Part shown: positions 17,633 through 26,091 of the stretch, one piece after another
How the letters are laid out: each line of letters begins with the position of its first letter
Numbering within the stretch: position 1 is the first letter of the stretch
Source of the DNA: Thauera terpenica 58Eu
Lineage (GTDB): Bacteria; Pseudomonadota; Gammaproteobacteria; Burkholderiales; Rhodocyclaceae
Reading direction: 5' to 3'
DNA length: 64,000 nucleotides
NCBI RefSeq assembly: GCF_000443165.1
Contig: NZ_ATJV01000024.1
Coordinates: forward strand, 1-64,000
Made by a program: the position numbers and the translations under genes
The notes under the pieces: model-generated
Seen by the model: only the letters and a program-made list of their open reading frames with translations
Told to the model about the DNA's origin: nothing
Databases searched by the model: none

Positions 17633-18291
17633 TCCCGCCCTCCTCCTGCATCAAGTGCGGGCACGATGCAGCCCGCTTGCGCATCGAAAACGGCGTCCGC
17701 CACCCTCACCCGGCCCGCCTCATCCAGGCGCAAGCGCCCGTCGACAAACCAGCGCACCGCCTGCGCATAGATGCGATGCTCCTGCGCCAGCACCCGCGCC
17801 CCCAGCACCGCCTCGTCGTCCCCTTCGATAACCGGCACCACCGCCTGCACGATGATCGGCCCGCAGTCCAGCGTCGGGGTGACGAAATGCACGGTCGCCC
17901 CGTGCACGCGCACGCCCGCCTCAAGTGCGCGGCGGTGGGTGTGCAGGCCCGGAAAGGAAGGCAGCAGCGAAGGGTGGATGTTGATCAGCCGGCCGTCGTA
18001 GCGACGCACGAAATCATCGGTCAGCACGCGCATGAAACCTGCCAGCACGACCAGATCGGGCTCAAAGCGATCGATGCACTCGACCAGTGCGGCATCGAAG
18101 GCGGTGCGATCGGAGTAAGCCTTGTGATCCACGACCGCGCTTGCGATGCCGCGCTCGGCAGCAAAGCCGAGCGCGCCGGCATCGGGCCGATTGCTGATGA
18201 TCGCGGCAATGTGCACCCCGGGAATGGCGGCATCAACGATGGCCTGCATGTTGCTGCCGCGGCCGGAAACGAGAATGACAATGGACTTCAT
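17629..18291 (-). CDS. purN: Phosphoribosylglycinamide formyltransferase
   Basis: Third step of purine synthesis, using 10-formyl-THF. It has 220 residues. The N-terminal motif is IVILVSGRGSNMQAIVDA; RPDAGALGFAAERGI follows, then LVVLAGFMRVLTDDFVRRYDGRLINIHPSLLPSFPG with the catalytic N-x-H-P-S-L and a downstream HGATVHFVTPTLDCGPIIVQ with the catalytic Asp. It heads a tightly overlapping run with DUF3108, rsmB and the PLD-like gene. The ribosome binding site is weak. Confidence 0.96.
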   Translation of the reverse strand: MKSIVILVSGRGSNMQAIVDAAIPGVHIAAIISNRPDAGALGFAAERGIASAVVDHKAYSDRTAFDAALVECIDRFEPDLVVLAGFMRVLTDDFVRRYDGRLINIHPSLLPSFPGLHTHRRALEAGVRVHGATVHFVTPTLDCGPIIVQAVVPVIEGDDEAVLGARVLAQEHRIYAQAVRWFVDGRLRLDEAGRVRVADAVFDAQAGCIVPALDAGGGRE

Positions 18292-18324
18292 GGGCAGGAA
18301 ATGAGTTGAAAAGCCGCAGGGTGT

Positions 18325-18552
18325 TCAGGAGACGGGGAGAAACGCCGCCGTGGCCAGATTCTGGACCACGCGCGTCAGCGTGCATTCGGTCTCTTCCTCG
18401 CTCACGTCGGAGAGCGCATAGGATAACTTCCACAGCGCGATCCTGACGTTGCGGGCCGCATTGTAGAGCTGCGGTGACGCGAGATCATCGAGCAGGTGAA
18501 AAACATCACGATCGCTGAAGGCGACGCGTGCGCCACCTTCATCCCTGAACAT
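18325..18552 (-). CDS. Small hypothetical protein between purN and mutL
   Basis: A 75-residue soluble protein, no recognised family. It reads from MFRDEGGARVAFSDRD through a helical middle (LLDDLASPQLYNAARNVRIALW) to a hydrophobic end. GGGGAG lies 5 bases before the ATG at 18552, which supports translation. It runs in the purN direction with a 33-nt gap. The coding evidence is the ribosome binding site, the filled gap and an acidic residue mix unlike random antisense. Confidence 0.5.
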   Translation of the reverse strand: MFRDEGGARVAFSDRDVFHLLDDLASPQLYNAARNVRIALWKLSYALSDVSEEETECTLTRVVQNLATAAFLPVS

Positions 18553-18623
18553 CCAGGCTCCCCGCCAAAGCACCGACGGCCATGATACCGGAAGGCCCGC
18601 GGCCGCCTCCGCCCGCGCCCGCC

Positions 18624-18629
18624 TATAAT
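18624..18629 (+). promoter_or_regulatory. -10 element of mutL
   Basis: Perfect TATAAT at 18624-18629, 30 bases upstream of the mutL ATG, in otherwise very GC-rich sequence. No matching -35 is evident. Confidence 0.5.
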
Positions 18630-18659
18630 CACAGGCCTTGTCCTCAACCCGGCCCGGCC

Positions 18660-20528
18660 ATGCCCGTCATCCACCGCCTGTCCGACCTGCTGGTCAACCA
18701 GATCGCTGCCGGCGAAGTCGTCGAGCGCCCCGCCTCCGTGCTCAAGGAAGTGCTGGAAAACGCCGTCGATGCCGGCGCACGCGCGATCGAGGTGCAACTT
18801 GAGCAAGGCGGGGTGCGTCGCATTCGCGTCGCCGACGATGGCTGCGGCATAGCGCGCGACGAGCTCGCGCTTGCGCTGGAGCGTCACGCCACCAGCAAGA
18901 TCAGCACCCTCGACGATCTCGAACACGTCGGCACCATGGGCTTTCGTGGCGAGGCACTGGCCGCCATCGCCGCCGTGGCGCGGACCTCGATCACCAGCCG
19001 CGCCACGGGCGCCAGCCACGCCTGGTGCATAGACGGCAGCGAGCGCAGCCTGAGCCCGGCGGCGCTCAACCAGGGCACGGTGGTGGACGTCGCCGACCTG
19101 TACTACAACACCCCCGCACGGCGAAAATTCCTCAAGACGGAAGCGACCGAGTACGCCCACTGCGACGACATGTTCCGCCGCATCGCGCTCTCCCACCCGG
19201 ATGTAGGCATGCAGCTGTCACACAACGGCCGCGTCATTCACCGCCTGCCGCCCAGCACTCCCGCCGCACGCGTGGCCGCCCTCATGGGTGACGACTTCCT
19301 CCAGCAAGCACGCGAGGTCTCTGCCGTCGGCGGCATTCTGAGCCTGAGCGGCTTTGCCTCCTTGCCGGCCTACTCACGCGCCAGCCGCGACGCGCAGTTC
19401 TTCTTCGTCAATGGGCGCTACGTGCGCGACAAGCTGCTCACCCACGCCGTACGCCAAGCCTACACCGACATCCTGCACGGCAACCGGCATCCCGCCTATG
19501 TCCTGTTTCTGGAACTCGACCCGGCGGGCGTCGACGTGAACGTGCACCCGGCCAAGATCGAGGTGCGCTTTCGCGAGTCACGCGCTGTTCATCAGTTCGT
19601 CTTTCATGCCATCAGGCGCGTGCTGGCCGAATCCGGTGCAGGACGGACCGAGCCACAGACCTCGCCATCGCCATCCGCCACCCACGCGCAGGGCGCGGGC
19701 TTCGGAGTCGCCGCCAACACCACCCACGCCGCAAGCGCAAACACACCGAGCAGTGAGCAGCAGAGCCATGCGGGCGCCAGACCCTGGCCGCAATCCATGC
19801 CGCAACAAGGCCGCCTGGCGATGGATTCGGCTTCACGCGCCTATCTGGATTTCGCTGCCAGCGCGCACACGCCCGTCACCGGCAGCGACAACAAGGTAGC
19901 CACAGCACCTTCCACCACGCCAGCCACGGTCACCGATCACGACGGCACGCCCCCACTTGGCTTTGCGCTCGCGCAACTGCACGGCGTCTATATCCTGGCG
20001 CAGAACCGCACCGGCCTGGTGCTGGTGGACATGCACGCCGCGCACGAGCGCATCCTCTACGAGAAGCTCAAGACCGTGCTCGACGGCCGCCCCTCCGTGC
20101 AACGCCTGCTCATTCCGGCGGTGTTCTCGGTCAGCGCCAAGGACATGGCGGCCGCAGAGGAATGCACCGAGGTACTGTCGGCGATGGGCTTCGAGCTCGC
20201 CCCCGCCGGCCCGCAAGAGCTCGCGGTGCGCAGCGTTCCCGCCCTGCTCGCCAACGCGCCAATTGCCGAACTGATGCGCAAGCTGCTCGAAGAGTTGCGC
20301 GAATATCCCGCCTCCGAAGTGGTGACCGCGCGCCGCAACGAATTGCTCGCCACCATGGCCTGCCACGGCGCGGTGCGCGCCAATCGCCAGCTCACCCTGC
20401 CCGAAATGAACGCGCTGCTGCGCGACATGGAGGCCACCGAGCGCGCCGACCAATGCAACCACGGTCGCCCCACATGGACGCAGTTCTCGATGCATGAGCT
20501 GGACCGCTTTTTCATGCGCGGCCAATAG
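18660..20528 (+). CDS. mutL: DNA mismatch repair protein MutL
   Basis: Couples MutS mismatch recognition to strand incision. It has 622 residues. The GHKL ATPase domain shows NQIAAGEVVERP, DDGCGI, RHATSKI and MGFRGEALAAIA. A Pro/Ser/Ala-rich linker spans about 330-430. The C-terminal dimerisation domain carries DMHAAHERILYE starting at about residue 457, matching the DQHA-x2-E-x4-E endonuclease motif with Q replaced by M, and CNHGRPTW near the end. This predicts a nicking MutL that works without MutH. The start is ATG at 18660; the frame extends upstream without conservation. Confidence 0.96.
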   Translation: MPVIHRLSDLLVNQIAAGEVVERPASVLKEVLENAVDAGARAIEVQLEQGGVRRIRVADDGCGIARDELALALERHATSKISTLDDLEHVGTMGFRGEALAAIAAVARTSITSRATGASHAWCIDGSERSLSPAALNQGTVVDVADLYYNTPARRKFLKTEATEYAHCDDMFRRIALSHPDVGMQLSHNGRVIHRLPPSTPAARVAALMGDDFLQQAREVSAVGGILSLSGFASLPAYSRASRDAQFFFVNGRYVRDKLLTHAVRQAYTDILHGNRHPAYVLFLELDPAGVDVNVHPAKIEVRFRESRAVHQFVFHAIRRVLAESGAGRTEPQTSPSPSATHAQGAGFGVAANTTHAASANTPSSEQQSHAGARPWPQSMPQQGRLAMDSASRAYLDFAASAHTPVTGSDNKVATAPSTTPATVTDHDGTPPLGFALAQLHGVYILAQNRTGLVLVDMHAAHERILYEKLKTVLDGRPSVQRLLIPAVFSVSAKDMAAAEECTEVLSAMGFELAPAGPQELAVRSVPALLANAPIAELMRKLLEELREYPASEVVTARRNELLATMACHGAVRANRQLTLPEMNALLRDMEATERADQCNHGRPTWTQFSMHELDRFFMRGQ

Positions 20529-20567
20529 CGCCGCTGGCACGCGGGGCCGGGGCGGGCCTCGGGCCGC

Positions 20568-21146
20568 TCAGAAGCGGTAGACCACCACGCCCGCCACCAC
20601 CGCAACCACCGTCGCCCAGCCGATACGATCGACATAGGTGCGCAGCACGCCCTCCATCCTCTCGCCACCCCAGGCCATCAACCCGGCGACGAGAAAGAAG
20701 CGCGCCCCACGGCCAACGAAAGACGCCAGCGTGAACGGCAGCAGCGCCATTGACGCCACCCCCGCGGCGATCGTGAACACCTTGTAGGGAATGGGCGAGA
20801 AGCCGGCGATGAAGATCGCCCAGAAGCCCCACTCCTTGAACCAGAGCACCGCCTGCTCATAAGCCGCCCAGTAATGCGTCCCACGCAACCAGAGTTCGAG
20901 GGCGTCAAAGGCGAAGTAACCGATCAGATAACCGAACAATCCGCCCGCAACCGAAGCCAGCGTGGTCAGCAAGGCGAAGTGGAAGGCGCGACGCGGGTTG
21001 GCCAGACTCATGGGGGCCAGCATGACGTCGGGCGGTATGGGGAAGAATGAGGATTCAGCGAAACTCAAACCACCCAGAAACCAGGGCGCACGTGGATGGC
21101 GCGACCAGGACAGCGCGCGCTCGTATAACGGCGAAAAGATCTTCAC
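20568..21146 (-). CDS. YqaA-family (DedA-like) membrane protein
   Basis: A 192-residue inner-membrane protein of the SNARE-associated/VTT-like YqaA group. Conserved stretches are FSPLYERALSWSRHPRAPW, LSFAESSFFPIPPDVMLAPMSLANP, the GGLFGYLIGYFAF glycine-rich helix and FIAGFSPIPYKVFTIAAGV. Related DedA proteins move lipids or use proton motive force. The start is the GTG at 21146, chosen because the family begins with K-I-F-S-P and a GGGG sits upstream; the frame extends another 78 codons without conservation. Confidence 0.85.
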   Translation of the reverse strand: MKIFSPLYERALSWSRHPRAPWFLGGLSFAESSFFPIPPDVMLAPMSLANPRRAFHFALLTTLASVAGGLFGYLIGYFAFDALELWLRGTHYWAAYEQAVLWFKEWGFWAIFIAGFSPIPYKVFTIAAGVASMALLPFTLASFVGRGARFFLVAGLMAWGGERMEGVLRTYVDRIGWATVVAVVAGVVVYRF

Positions 21147-21333
21147 GACGACATACCCCGAAACAATCGACTGAACGGCGCAGCGGCCGCGAGCGCGCAA
21201 TGATACGCGCGCCAGCAAACTGCCGCCGCAGCGGACTGGCTTAATGTCACCGCAGTTGCAACACTGCGACACAGCCAGCAAAATCCCCGGTCTGGCTCCA
21301 CGCCTCAATACGGGCAACCCACGCCCTCTCGCC

Positions 21334-23070
21334 ATGCCCATCCGTTTTTTCAAGCCCTTGTCACTGCGTCTGGTGCTCATCGTGCCCTACGTGGTGCTCG
21401 TCATTGCACTTGCGATCGCGCTCGGCGTGCTGTCCTACTCAGCTGGCAGCAGTGCGGTGGCGACCGTATCGGAACACCTGCTGCTGGAGACCGTGAGCCG
21501 CATCTCGCAAGCGGTTGACCGCCACATCGTGGGCTCGAGCGCGGTGCTGGAAACCGCCTTTCCGAGCGGGGTACCGGCGCCGCCGTCGATCGAATCGGAC
21601 TTCCACGAGATTCGCAATCGATTCTGGGTGGCAACGACCCTGCACACCGACCCCAACAACTACGTCTATTTTGGCAACGAAGCGGGCCAGGGACTGGGCC
21701 TGATGCGCCACACGGCCGAGGACGTCGAGCTGCGCATGAAGCTGCGCGCCGACGAGAACCGCGCGATCTACAAGGTGTCGGGCATTGACGGTGCGCTGCA
21801 GTTCGAGCGTCGTGAAAGCACCCTGTTCGATCCGCGCAGCCGCCCCTGGTACGCCAACGGCAAGACCGCCCAAGGCCACACCTGGACTTCGGTGTACATC
21901 GATTTCGGCACACGCCAGCTCCTCGCCACGCGCGCACGCCAGGTGCTGGGTGCGGATGGTCGCTTCGAGGGAGTGGTTGCCACCGACCTGTCCCTGAAAG
22001 CACTCAATGACTTCGTCGGCCGCCTCACCGTGTCACCCAACGGGGTCGCATTCATCATCGAACCTGACGGCAATCTGATCGCCTCCTCCGCCAGCCGCAA
22101 CGTCGTCACCCTCCCCGACGGCAGCGGTGGCCGCCTCAACGCCGAGAGCAGCGACCATCCGCTGCTCAAGGCTGCTTACCGCACGGTGCAAAAGCGCATC
22201 CTCAGCCGCGACGACCTGGCCTTGCCCCGCGTTTTCGAGTTCCAGGCCGCTGATGGCAGCCTGATCCATGCCGCCTTTGATCGCCTCCGTGACGATGCGG
22301 GACTCGACTGGCTGATGATTGTCGCCATGCCCGCCAGCGACTTCCTCGGCGGCGTGCGCGAGAACGTGAGCCGTACCATCCTCCTGGCCAGCCTCGCCGT
22401 ACTGCTGGCGATCAGCATCGGCCTCAGCATCCTGAGCTGGGTGTCCAACGATCTTCGCCGCCTGTCAGCGGTGGCGCGCCGCATCGGCGAGGGCGAGTTC
22501 GACACCCCGGTCGAAGTCGAGCGCCGCGACGAGATCGGCGCCCTGGCGCGCAGCCTCGCCTCCATGCAGAACCATCTGCGCACCGACCGCCTGACCGGAC
22601 TTGCGAACCGCGAAGCCTTCATGGCCCAGCTCAGGCGTCGTATCGACGCTGCCCAGAGCGACCGCCGCAAGCCACACCTGGGCGTGCTGTTCATCGACTT
22701 GAATGACTTCAAGGCAATCAACGACAAGCATGGTCACGCTGCGGGAGACCGCGCCTTGCAGGAGGTCGCTGCGCGCCTGTCGCAAAACCTGCGTCAGAAC
22801 GACTTCGTCGCGCGCTATGCGGGTGACGAGTTCGTCATCCTGCTCGGCGACGTCGCTGATCGCGATGGCCTCGAAGCGGTTCGCCGGCACGTCGATGACC
22901 GCCTGCGCACACCGCTGGAGTCGGTAGGTGGCGTCGCCACCCCCATCAACTGCGGCGGCGCAGTCGGCGCTGCGCTGTATCCGGAAGACGCCACCGACGC
23001 GGAAGGACTGCTCAAGCACGCCGACCGTCTCATGTATGTCCAGAAGCTCGACAAGCAACGCTTCGACTGA
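21334..23070 (+). CDS. Membrane diguanylate cyclase with dCache-type sensor
   Basis: A 578-residue signalling protein. Its parts are a TM helix (about 9-38), a large periplasmic sensor region (about 40-340; FDPRSRPWYANGK and VYIDFGTRQLLAT are dCache_1-like), a second TM helix (about 350-370), a HAMP domain, and a C-terminal GGDEF domain. The active-site motif is AGDEF at residues 496-500 rather than GGDEF. A product-inhibition I-site RQND sits at 487-490, the correct five residues upstream. AGDEF versions have been reported active, so c-di-GMP synthesis is likely but not certain. Two lipoprotein genes follow. Confidence 0.9.
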   Translation: MPIRFFKPLSLRLVLIVPYVVLVIALAIALGVLSYSAGSSAVATVSEHLLLETVSRISQAVDRHIVGSSAVLETAFPSGVPAPPSIESDFHEIRNRFWVATTLHTDPNNYVYFGNEAGQGLGLMRHTAEDVELRMKLRADENRAIYKVSGIDGALQFERRESTLFDPRSRPWYANGKTAQGHTWTSVYIDFGTRQLLATRARQVLGADGRFEGVVATDLSLKALNDFVGRLTVSPNGVAFIIEPDGNLIASSASRNVVTLPDGSGGRLNAESSDHPLLKAAYRTVQKRILSRDDLALPRVFEFQAADGSLIHAAFDRLRDDAGLDWLMIVAMPASDFLGGVRENVSRTILLASLAVLLAISIGLSILSWVSNDLRRLSAVARRIGEGEFDTPVEVERRDEIGALARSLASMQNHLRTDRLTGLANREAFMAQLRRRIDAAQSDRRKPHLGVLFIDLNDFKAINDKHGHAAGDRALQEVAARLSQNLRQNDFVARYAGDEFVILLGDVADRDGLEAVRRHVDDRLRTPLESVGGVATPINCGGAVGAALYPEDATDAEGLLKHADRLMYVQKLDKQRFD

Positions 23071-23227
23071 GCACTATTGCGCGCCCACGCTGGCGCCTTG
23101 CTTGAGCGCTTTACGCCAATCTGATAATTTGTCGAGCTCAGTTGCATGACTGTGTATGACGGATACTTGCGTAATGGCTCGGCAGCGCTCCGCGGCAGGA
23201 GCCATCTCATTGTGGAGATGGTAATAA

Positions 23228-23917
23228 ATGATCAAAAGTGTCGTGACCGCGATTGGCGCTGCTGTTCTGGCAAGCGCATGCGCCACCCCTTACTCGGAAA
23301 CGCCGCTGGCGACCAATTTCGCCACCTCAAAGCAGCACAAGCTGCAGGCTGCCTCGCACTGGAATCTGATCTCGCGCGACGTCGCCCTGCGGCTGTCGGC
23401 CTCGCTGCCCAGGGACGCAGCGGTGTTCGTCAATCAGGCGAGCGAACAGACCGCCTTCGAGCGCGCGTTCACCGCTCAGCTGCTCACTGCCCTGGTGCAG
23501 GCTGGTCATCCGGTGATGAAGTCGCCCGAAGGGGCCTTGCGTATCGGCATCGACACCCAGGCCATTCCGTTCTCAGCCGACCGTCCGCAATATCGCAACT
23601 TTGGTTCGGCCACCGCACTGGGTGCGGGGGTGTGGGCAATTCATGATCTGGTTGAATATGCGAGCAATGGCGCAGGCAAGGCGGCAATGCTTGGCCTGAT
23701 GGCGATTGACGCACACAAGTGGTTCCAGTCCGAATTCGCTTCGGGCGAAACACCAGAGCACGAGATCATCATCACCACCACGGTGAGCGACGCCAACCGC
23801 TACATAGCCCGTGACACCAGCGTGTACTACGTCGCCGACGCCGACCGCAAACTCTATATGCCGCCAGCCACGGCGCACACGATCGTGAAGACCTTCGCAG
23901 TCGGAGGAGATGAGTGA
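23228..23917 (+). CDS. Uncharacterised lipoprotein upstream of FlgO-like gene
   Basis: A 229-residue envelope protein. The signal peptide ends with the lipobox-like LASAC and Cys18. The mature part (ATPYSETPLATNF onward) has no family I recognise. It contains a Gly/Ala-rich hydrophobic segment (about 130-160; ATALGAGVWAIHDLV) and an ARDTSVYYVADADRK region near the C-terminus. A GGAG element precedes the ATG. It overlaps the next gene by one base (TGATG), so the two lipoproteins are almost certainly co-translated. Confidence 0.8.
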   Translation: MIKSVVTAIGAAVLASACATPYSETPLATNFATSKQHKLQAASHWNLISRDVALRLSASLPRDAAVFVNQASEQTAFERAFTAQLLTALVQAGHPVMKSPEGALRIGIDTQAIPFSADRPQYRNFGSATALGAGVWAIHDLVEYASNGAGKAAMLGLMAIDAHKWFQSEFASGETPEHEIIITTTVSDANRYIARDTSVYYVADADRKLYMPPATAHTIVKTFAVGGDE

Positions 23918-24483
23918 TGTCGATGCGCAACACACTCCTCGTCACACTGCTGGGCACGGCGGCACTCGGCCTTGGCGGCTGCGCAACGGAAACAGGCAAT
24001 GCACGCAAACAGCCCAGCTACGAGCAGGCGGCGGCCAATCCGCTGATTCCGACCAACTACGCCGCCGCGAGCGCACTGCTTGATCTCATGCAGGGTCGGC
24101 TCGCGCTCGATCAGCCGCTGATTGTCGCGACCGTGGTCAACATCGACGCTCTCGACAGCTCCTCGACGCTGGGCCGGGCCATCTCCGAACAGGTCTCCGC
24201 CCGCTTCACGCTGGCCGGCCTGAACATGATCGAGATGAAGTTCCGCAACAATGTGTATATGGCCCGCGACCAGGGCGAGATGATGCTGACGCGTGAGCTC
24301 CGCGACATCGCCAGCTCACACCACGCGCAGGCTGTCATCGTTGGCACCTATGCGCAAAGCAGCGAGATGGTGTTCGTGAACCTCAAGGTCATCCAGCCTG
24401 AAACAAACTTCGTTCTTGCCGCTCACGATTACGTGCTGCCGCTCGACACCATGACGAGTTCGATGCTCAAGTCCCGGCGCTGA
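23917..24483 (+). CDS. FlgO-domain outer-membrane lipoprotein
   Basis: A 188-residue lipoprotein. The signal peptide TLLVTLLGTAALGLGGC gives lipidated Cys22. The mature domain matches FlgO-type proteins: NPLIPTNYAAASALLDLM, IVATVVNIDALDSSSTLGRAISEQ, RFTLAGLNMIEMKFRNNVYM, then HHAQAVIVGTYAQSSEMVFVNLKVI. FlgO in Vibrio is an outer-membrane protein needed for motility; here there are no flagellar genes nearby, so the role could differ. The ATG at 23917 has GGAGGAGA upstream at good spacing. Co-encoded with the preceding lipoprotein and ended by a strong terminator. Confidence 0.85.
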   Translation: MSMRNTLLVTLLGTAALGLGGCATETGNARKQPSYEQAAANPLIPTNYAAASALLDLMQGRLALDQPLIVATVVNIDALDSSSTLGRAISEQVSARFTLAGLNMIEMKFRNNVYMARDQGEMMLTRELRDIASSHHAQAVIVGTYAQSSEMVFVNLKVIQPETNFVLAAHDYVLPLDTMTSSMLKSRR

Positions 24484-24504
24484 ACATCCACCACGGTTCC
24501 GTTG

Positions 24505-24540
24505 ACAGGGTGCTGATCGAATCAGCACCCTGTTTCCTTT
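24505..24540 (+). terminator. Rho-independent terminator of the lipoprotein operon
   Basis: A perfect 13-bp stem (24505-24517 with 24521-24533) and a 3-nt loop, followed by TTCCTTT, 22 bases after the FlgO-like stop. Confidence 0.88.
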
Positions 24541-24595
24541 TGGCGCGCCGACAGACATGATTGCAGCCTGTTAGCGAACTTCCACCCTCGAGCCC

Positions 24596-25018
24596 ATGAA
24601 CAAGACCCTGGTTTGCCTCCTGCTCAGCCTCGCTGCCCTCAACACGGCTCATGCCGCCAACACCACCAACGCAGCTCCGAACGATGTCGAAATGCTGCCC
24701 TCTGGCGTGCGCATCGAACATCTGCAGCGCGGCGATGGCCCCTTGCCCAGCGCATCGAGCACCGTGCTCGTGCATTACCACGGCACCCTCAGCGACGGAA
24801 CGGTGTTCGACAGCTCGATCGAGCGCAAACAACCCATCTCCTTCCCGCTGCGCAACGTCATCCCGTGCTGGACGCAGGGCGTGCAGCACATCAAGGTCGG
24901 CGGCAAGGCCATGCTGACCTGCCCGTCGCGCACCGCCTACGGTGAGGCGGGCGCAGGCAGCAAGATCCCGCCCAACGCGACGCTGAATTTCGAAGTCCAT
25001 CTGCTCGAAATCCAGTAA
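24596..25018 (+). CDS. Exported FKBP-type peptidyl-prolyl isomerase
   Basis: A 140-residue periplasmic prolyl isomerase. A signal peptide (LVCLLLSLAALNTAHAANT, cleavage after AHA) precedes a single FKBP domain: VLVHYHGTLSDGTVFDSSI, the FPLRNVIPCWTQGVQHIKVGGKA region with conserved V-I-x-W, and KIPPNATLNFEVHLLEI. The short linker means it lacks the FkpA dimerisation helices. It probably assists folding of envelope proteins. It follows a terminator and is convergent with the ligase gene. Confidence 0.92.
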   Translation: MNKTLVCLLLSLAALNTAHAANTTNAAPNDVEMLPSGVRIEHLQRGDGPLPSASSTVLVHYHGTLSDGTVFDSSIERKQPISFPLRNVIPCWTQGVQHIKVGGKAMLTCPSRTAYGEAGAGSKIPPNATLNFEVHLLEIQ

Positions 25019-25062
25019 GCACTCATTATCTCAGTGCACAGCAAACTCAGCCCGGGGCGCGC

Positions 25063-25974
25063 TCAATCCGCGCCCGGGCTGCGAACGCGCAAAAACACTG
25101 GAAAGCGCGGCATGCCCTTTGCAGTGAGCTCGCGATAGCGATAACTGACCAGACTACCGATCGCGGGCGGCTCACGGCGTTGCGCATCGCTCAGCCCGGT
25201 GCCGACGCGAAAGCGCCGCCCATCGGCCGACTCCAGCTCCAGCGCCCCCAACACGCCCGCATGCCTGCCCTTCCCCGGCAGATGAGCGACTACCCGCGCC
25301 TCCGCGTCCAGAAACGGGGTCAGCTTGAGCAGGGCGTCGCTGCGCCCCGCCTGCCAGCGTGCGTCGGCGCGATGCAGCATCAAGCCCTCTCCACCCCCGG
25401 CGACCACCCGGGCGAGCGTAGCCGCCAGCGCCACCTCGTCATCGACGCGAAATTGCGGCACGGCCTGAACCCAGGGCAGAGCGGCAGCGGCGATCACCTC
25501 GTGCAGGCGGCGCAGCCGCAGTTCGAAGGACGCCTCCTCACCCGGCAGATCAAAGATCATGTAGCGCACCTGCTGCCAGGCCCGATCGTCGCCCGCCTCC
25601 CGTCGCACCAGACCGGACAGCTCGGCGAAACGCCCTCGCCCCAACCACAACTCACCATCGAGCGCACGCGCGGGCAGGCCGGCGGTGAACCAGGCGGGCG
25701 CCGCAATCGGCCGTCCACTGCGAAAGCGCAGACGCTGGCCGTCCCAATACGCCCTTACGCCGTCCAGCTTTTCGCTCACCCAGCACGCCGCAGGGTCCAA
25801 CCCCGGCTGCCAGCGCCCCGCCAGCATCAAGGCCGGCGGCGGGTCAGCGCGCGCATGCGTGGCAGGTAGCGGCGAAAACAGCACAAGCACGGCGAGCAGA
25901 CAGAGGAATCGGCGCCAGCTGCGTAAAAAAGTGGACGATGGCATGGCTTGCAAGGCGGGCTGAAGGGCTTCCAT
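25063..25974 (-). CDS. Exported ATP-dependent DNA ligase (LigE type)
   Basis: A 303-residue minimal ATP-dependent DNA ligase with an N-terminal signal-like helix ([20 protein letters not shown]), implying a periplasmic enzyme. The nucleotidyltransferase motif I is [12 protein letters not shown] with the adenylated Lys at about residue 69. Motif III is DGELWLGRG, motif IV is GEGLMLH and motif V is LLKLTPF; an OB-fold ends the protein. Periplasmic LigE-type enzymes occur in Neisseria, Haemophilus and Vibrio and have been linked to extracellular DNA or competence. The start was placed at ATG 25974; 25977 and 25944 are alternatives. Divergent from miaA. Confidence 0.9.
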   Translation of the reverse strand: MEALQPALQAMPSSTFLRSWRRFLCLLAVLVLFSPLPATHARADPPPALMLAGRWQPGLDPAACWVSEKLDGVRAYWDGQRLRFRSGRPIAAPAWFTAGLPARALDGELWLGRGRFAELSGLVRREAGDDRAWQQVRYMIFDLPGEEASFELRLRRLHEVIAAAALPWVQAVPQFRVDDEVALAATLARVVAGGGEGLMLHRADARWQAGRSDALLKLTPFLDAEARVVAHLPGKGRHAGVLGALELESADGRRFRVGTGLSDAQRREPPAIGSLVSYRYRELTAKGMPRFPVFLRVRSPGAD

Positions 25975-26091
25975 CATATTGCAAATGACATATTCCGAGG
26001 ACGCAGGGATGAACGCTGGCAAGCTCGCTTCACCCACACCGGCGCCAAGCAGCGGATAATCGCCCGCGCTGCCGCAAACTCCCTGCTCACC

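Noticed and set aside
18402-19196. 264-codon minus-strand frame into mutL
   Set aside because: Overlaps the strongly conserved MutL ATPase domain; shadow.
25049-25080. Hairpin in the convergent FKBP / ligase junction as a terminator
   Set aside because: The stem has a bulge, overlaps the ligase stop codon region and lacks a T run on either side.
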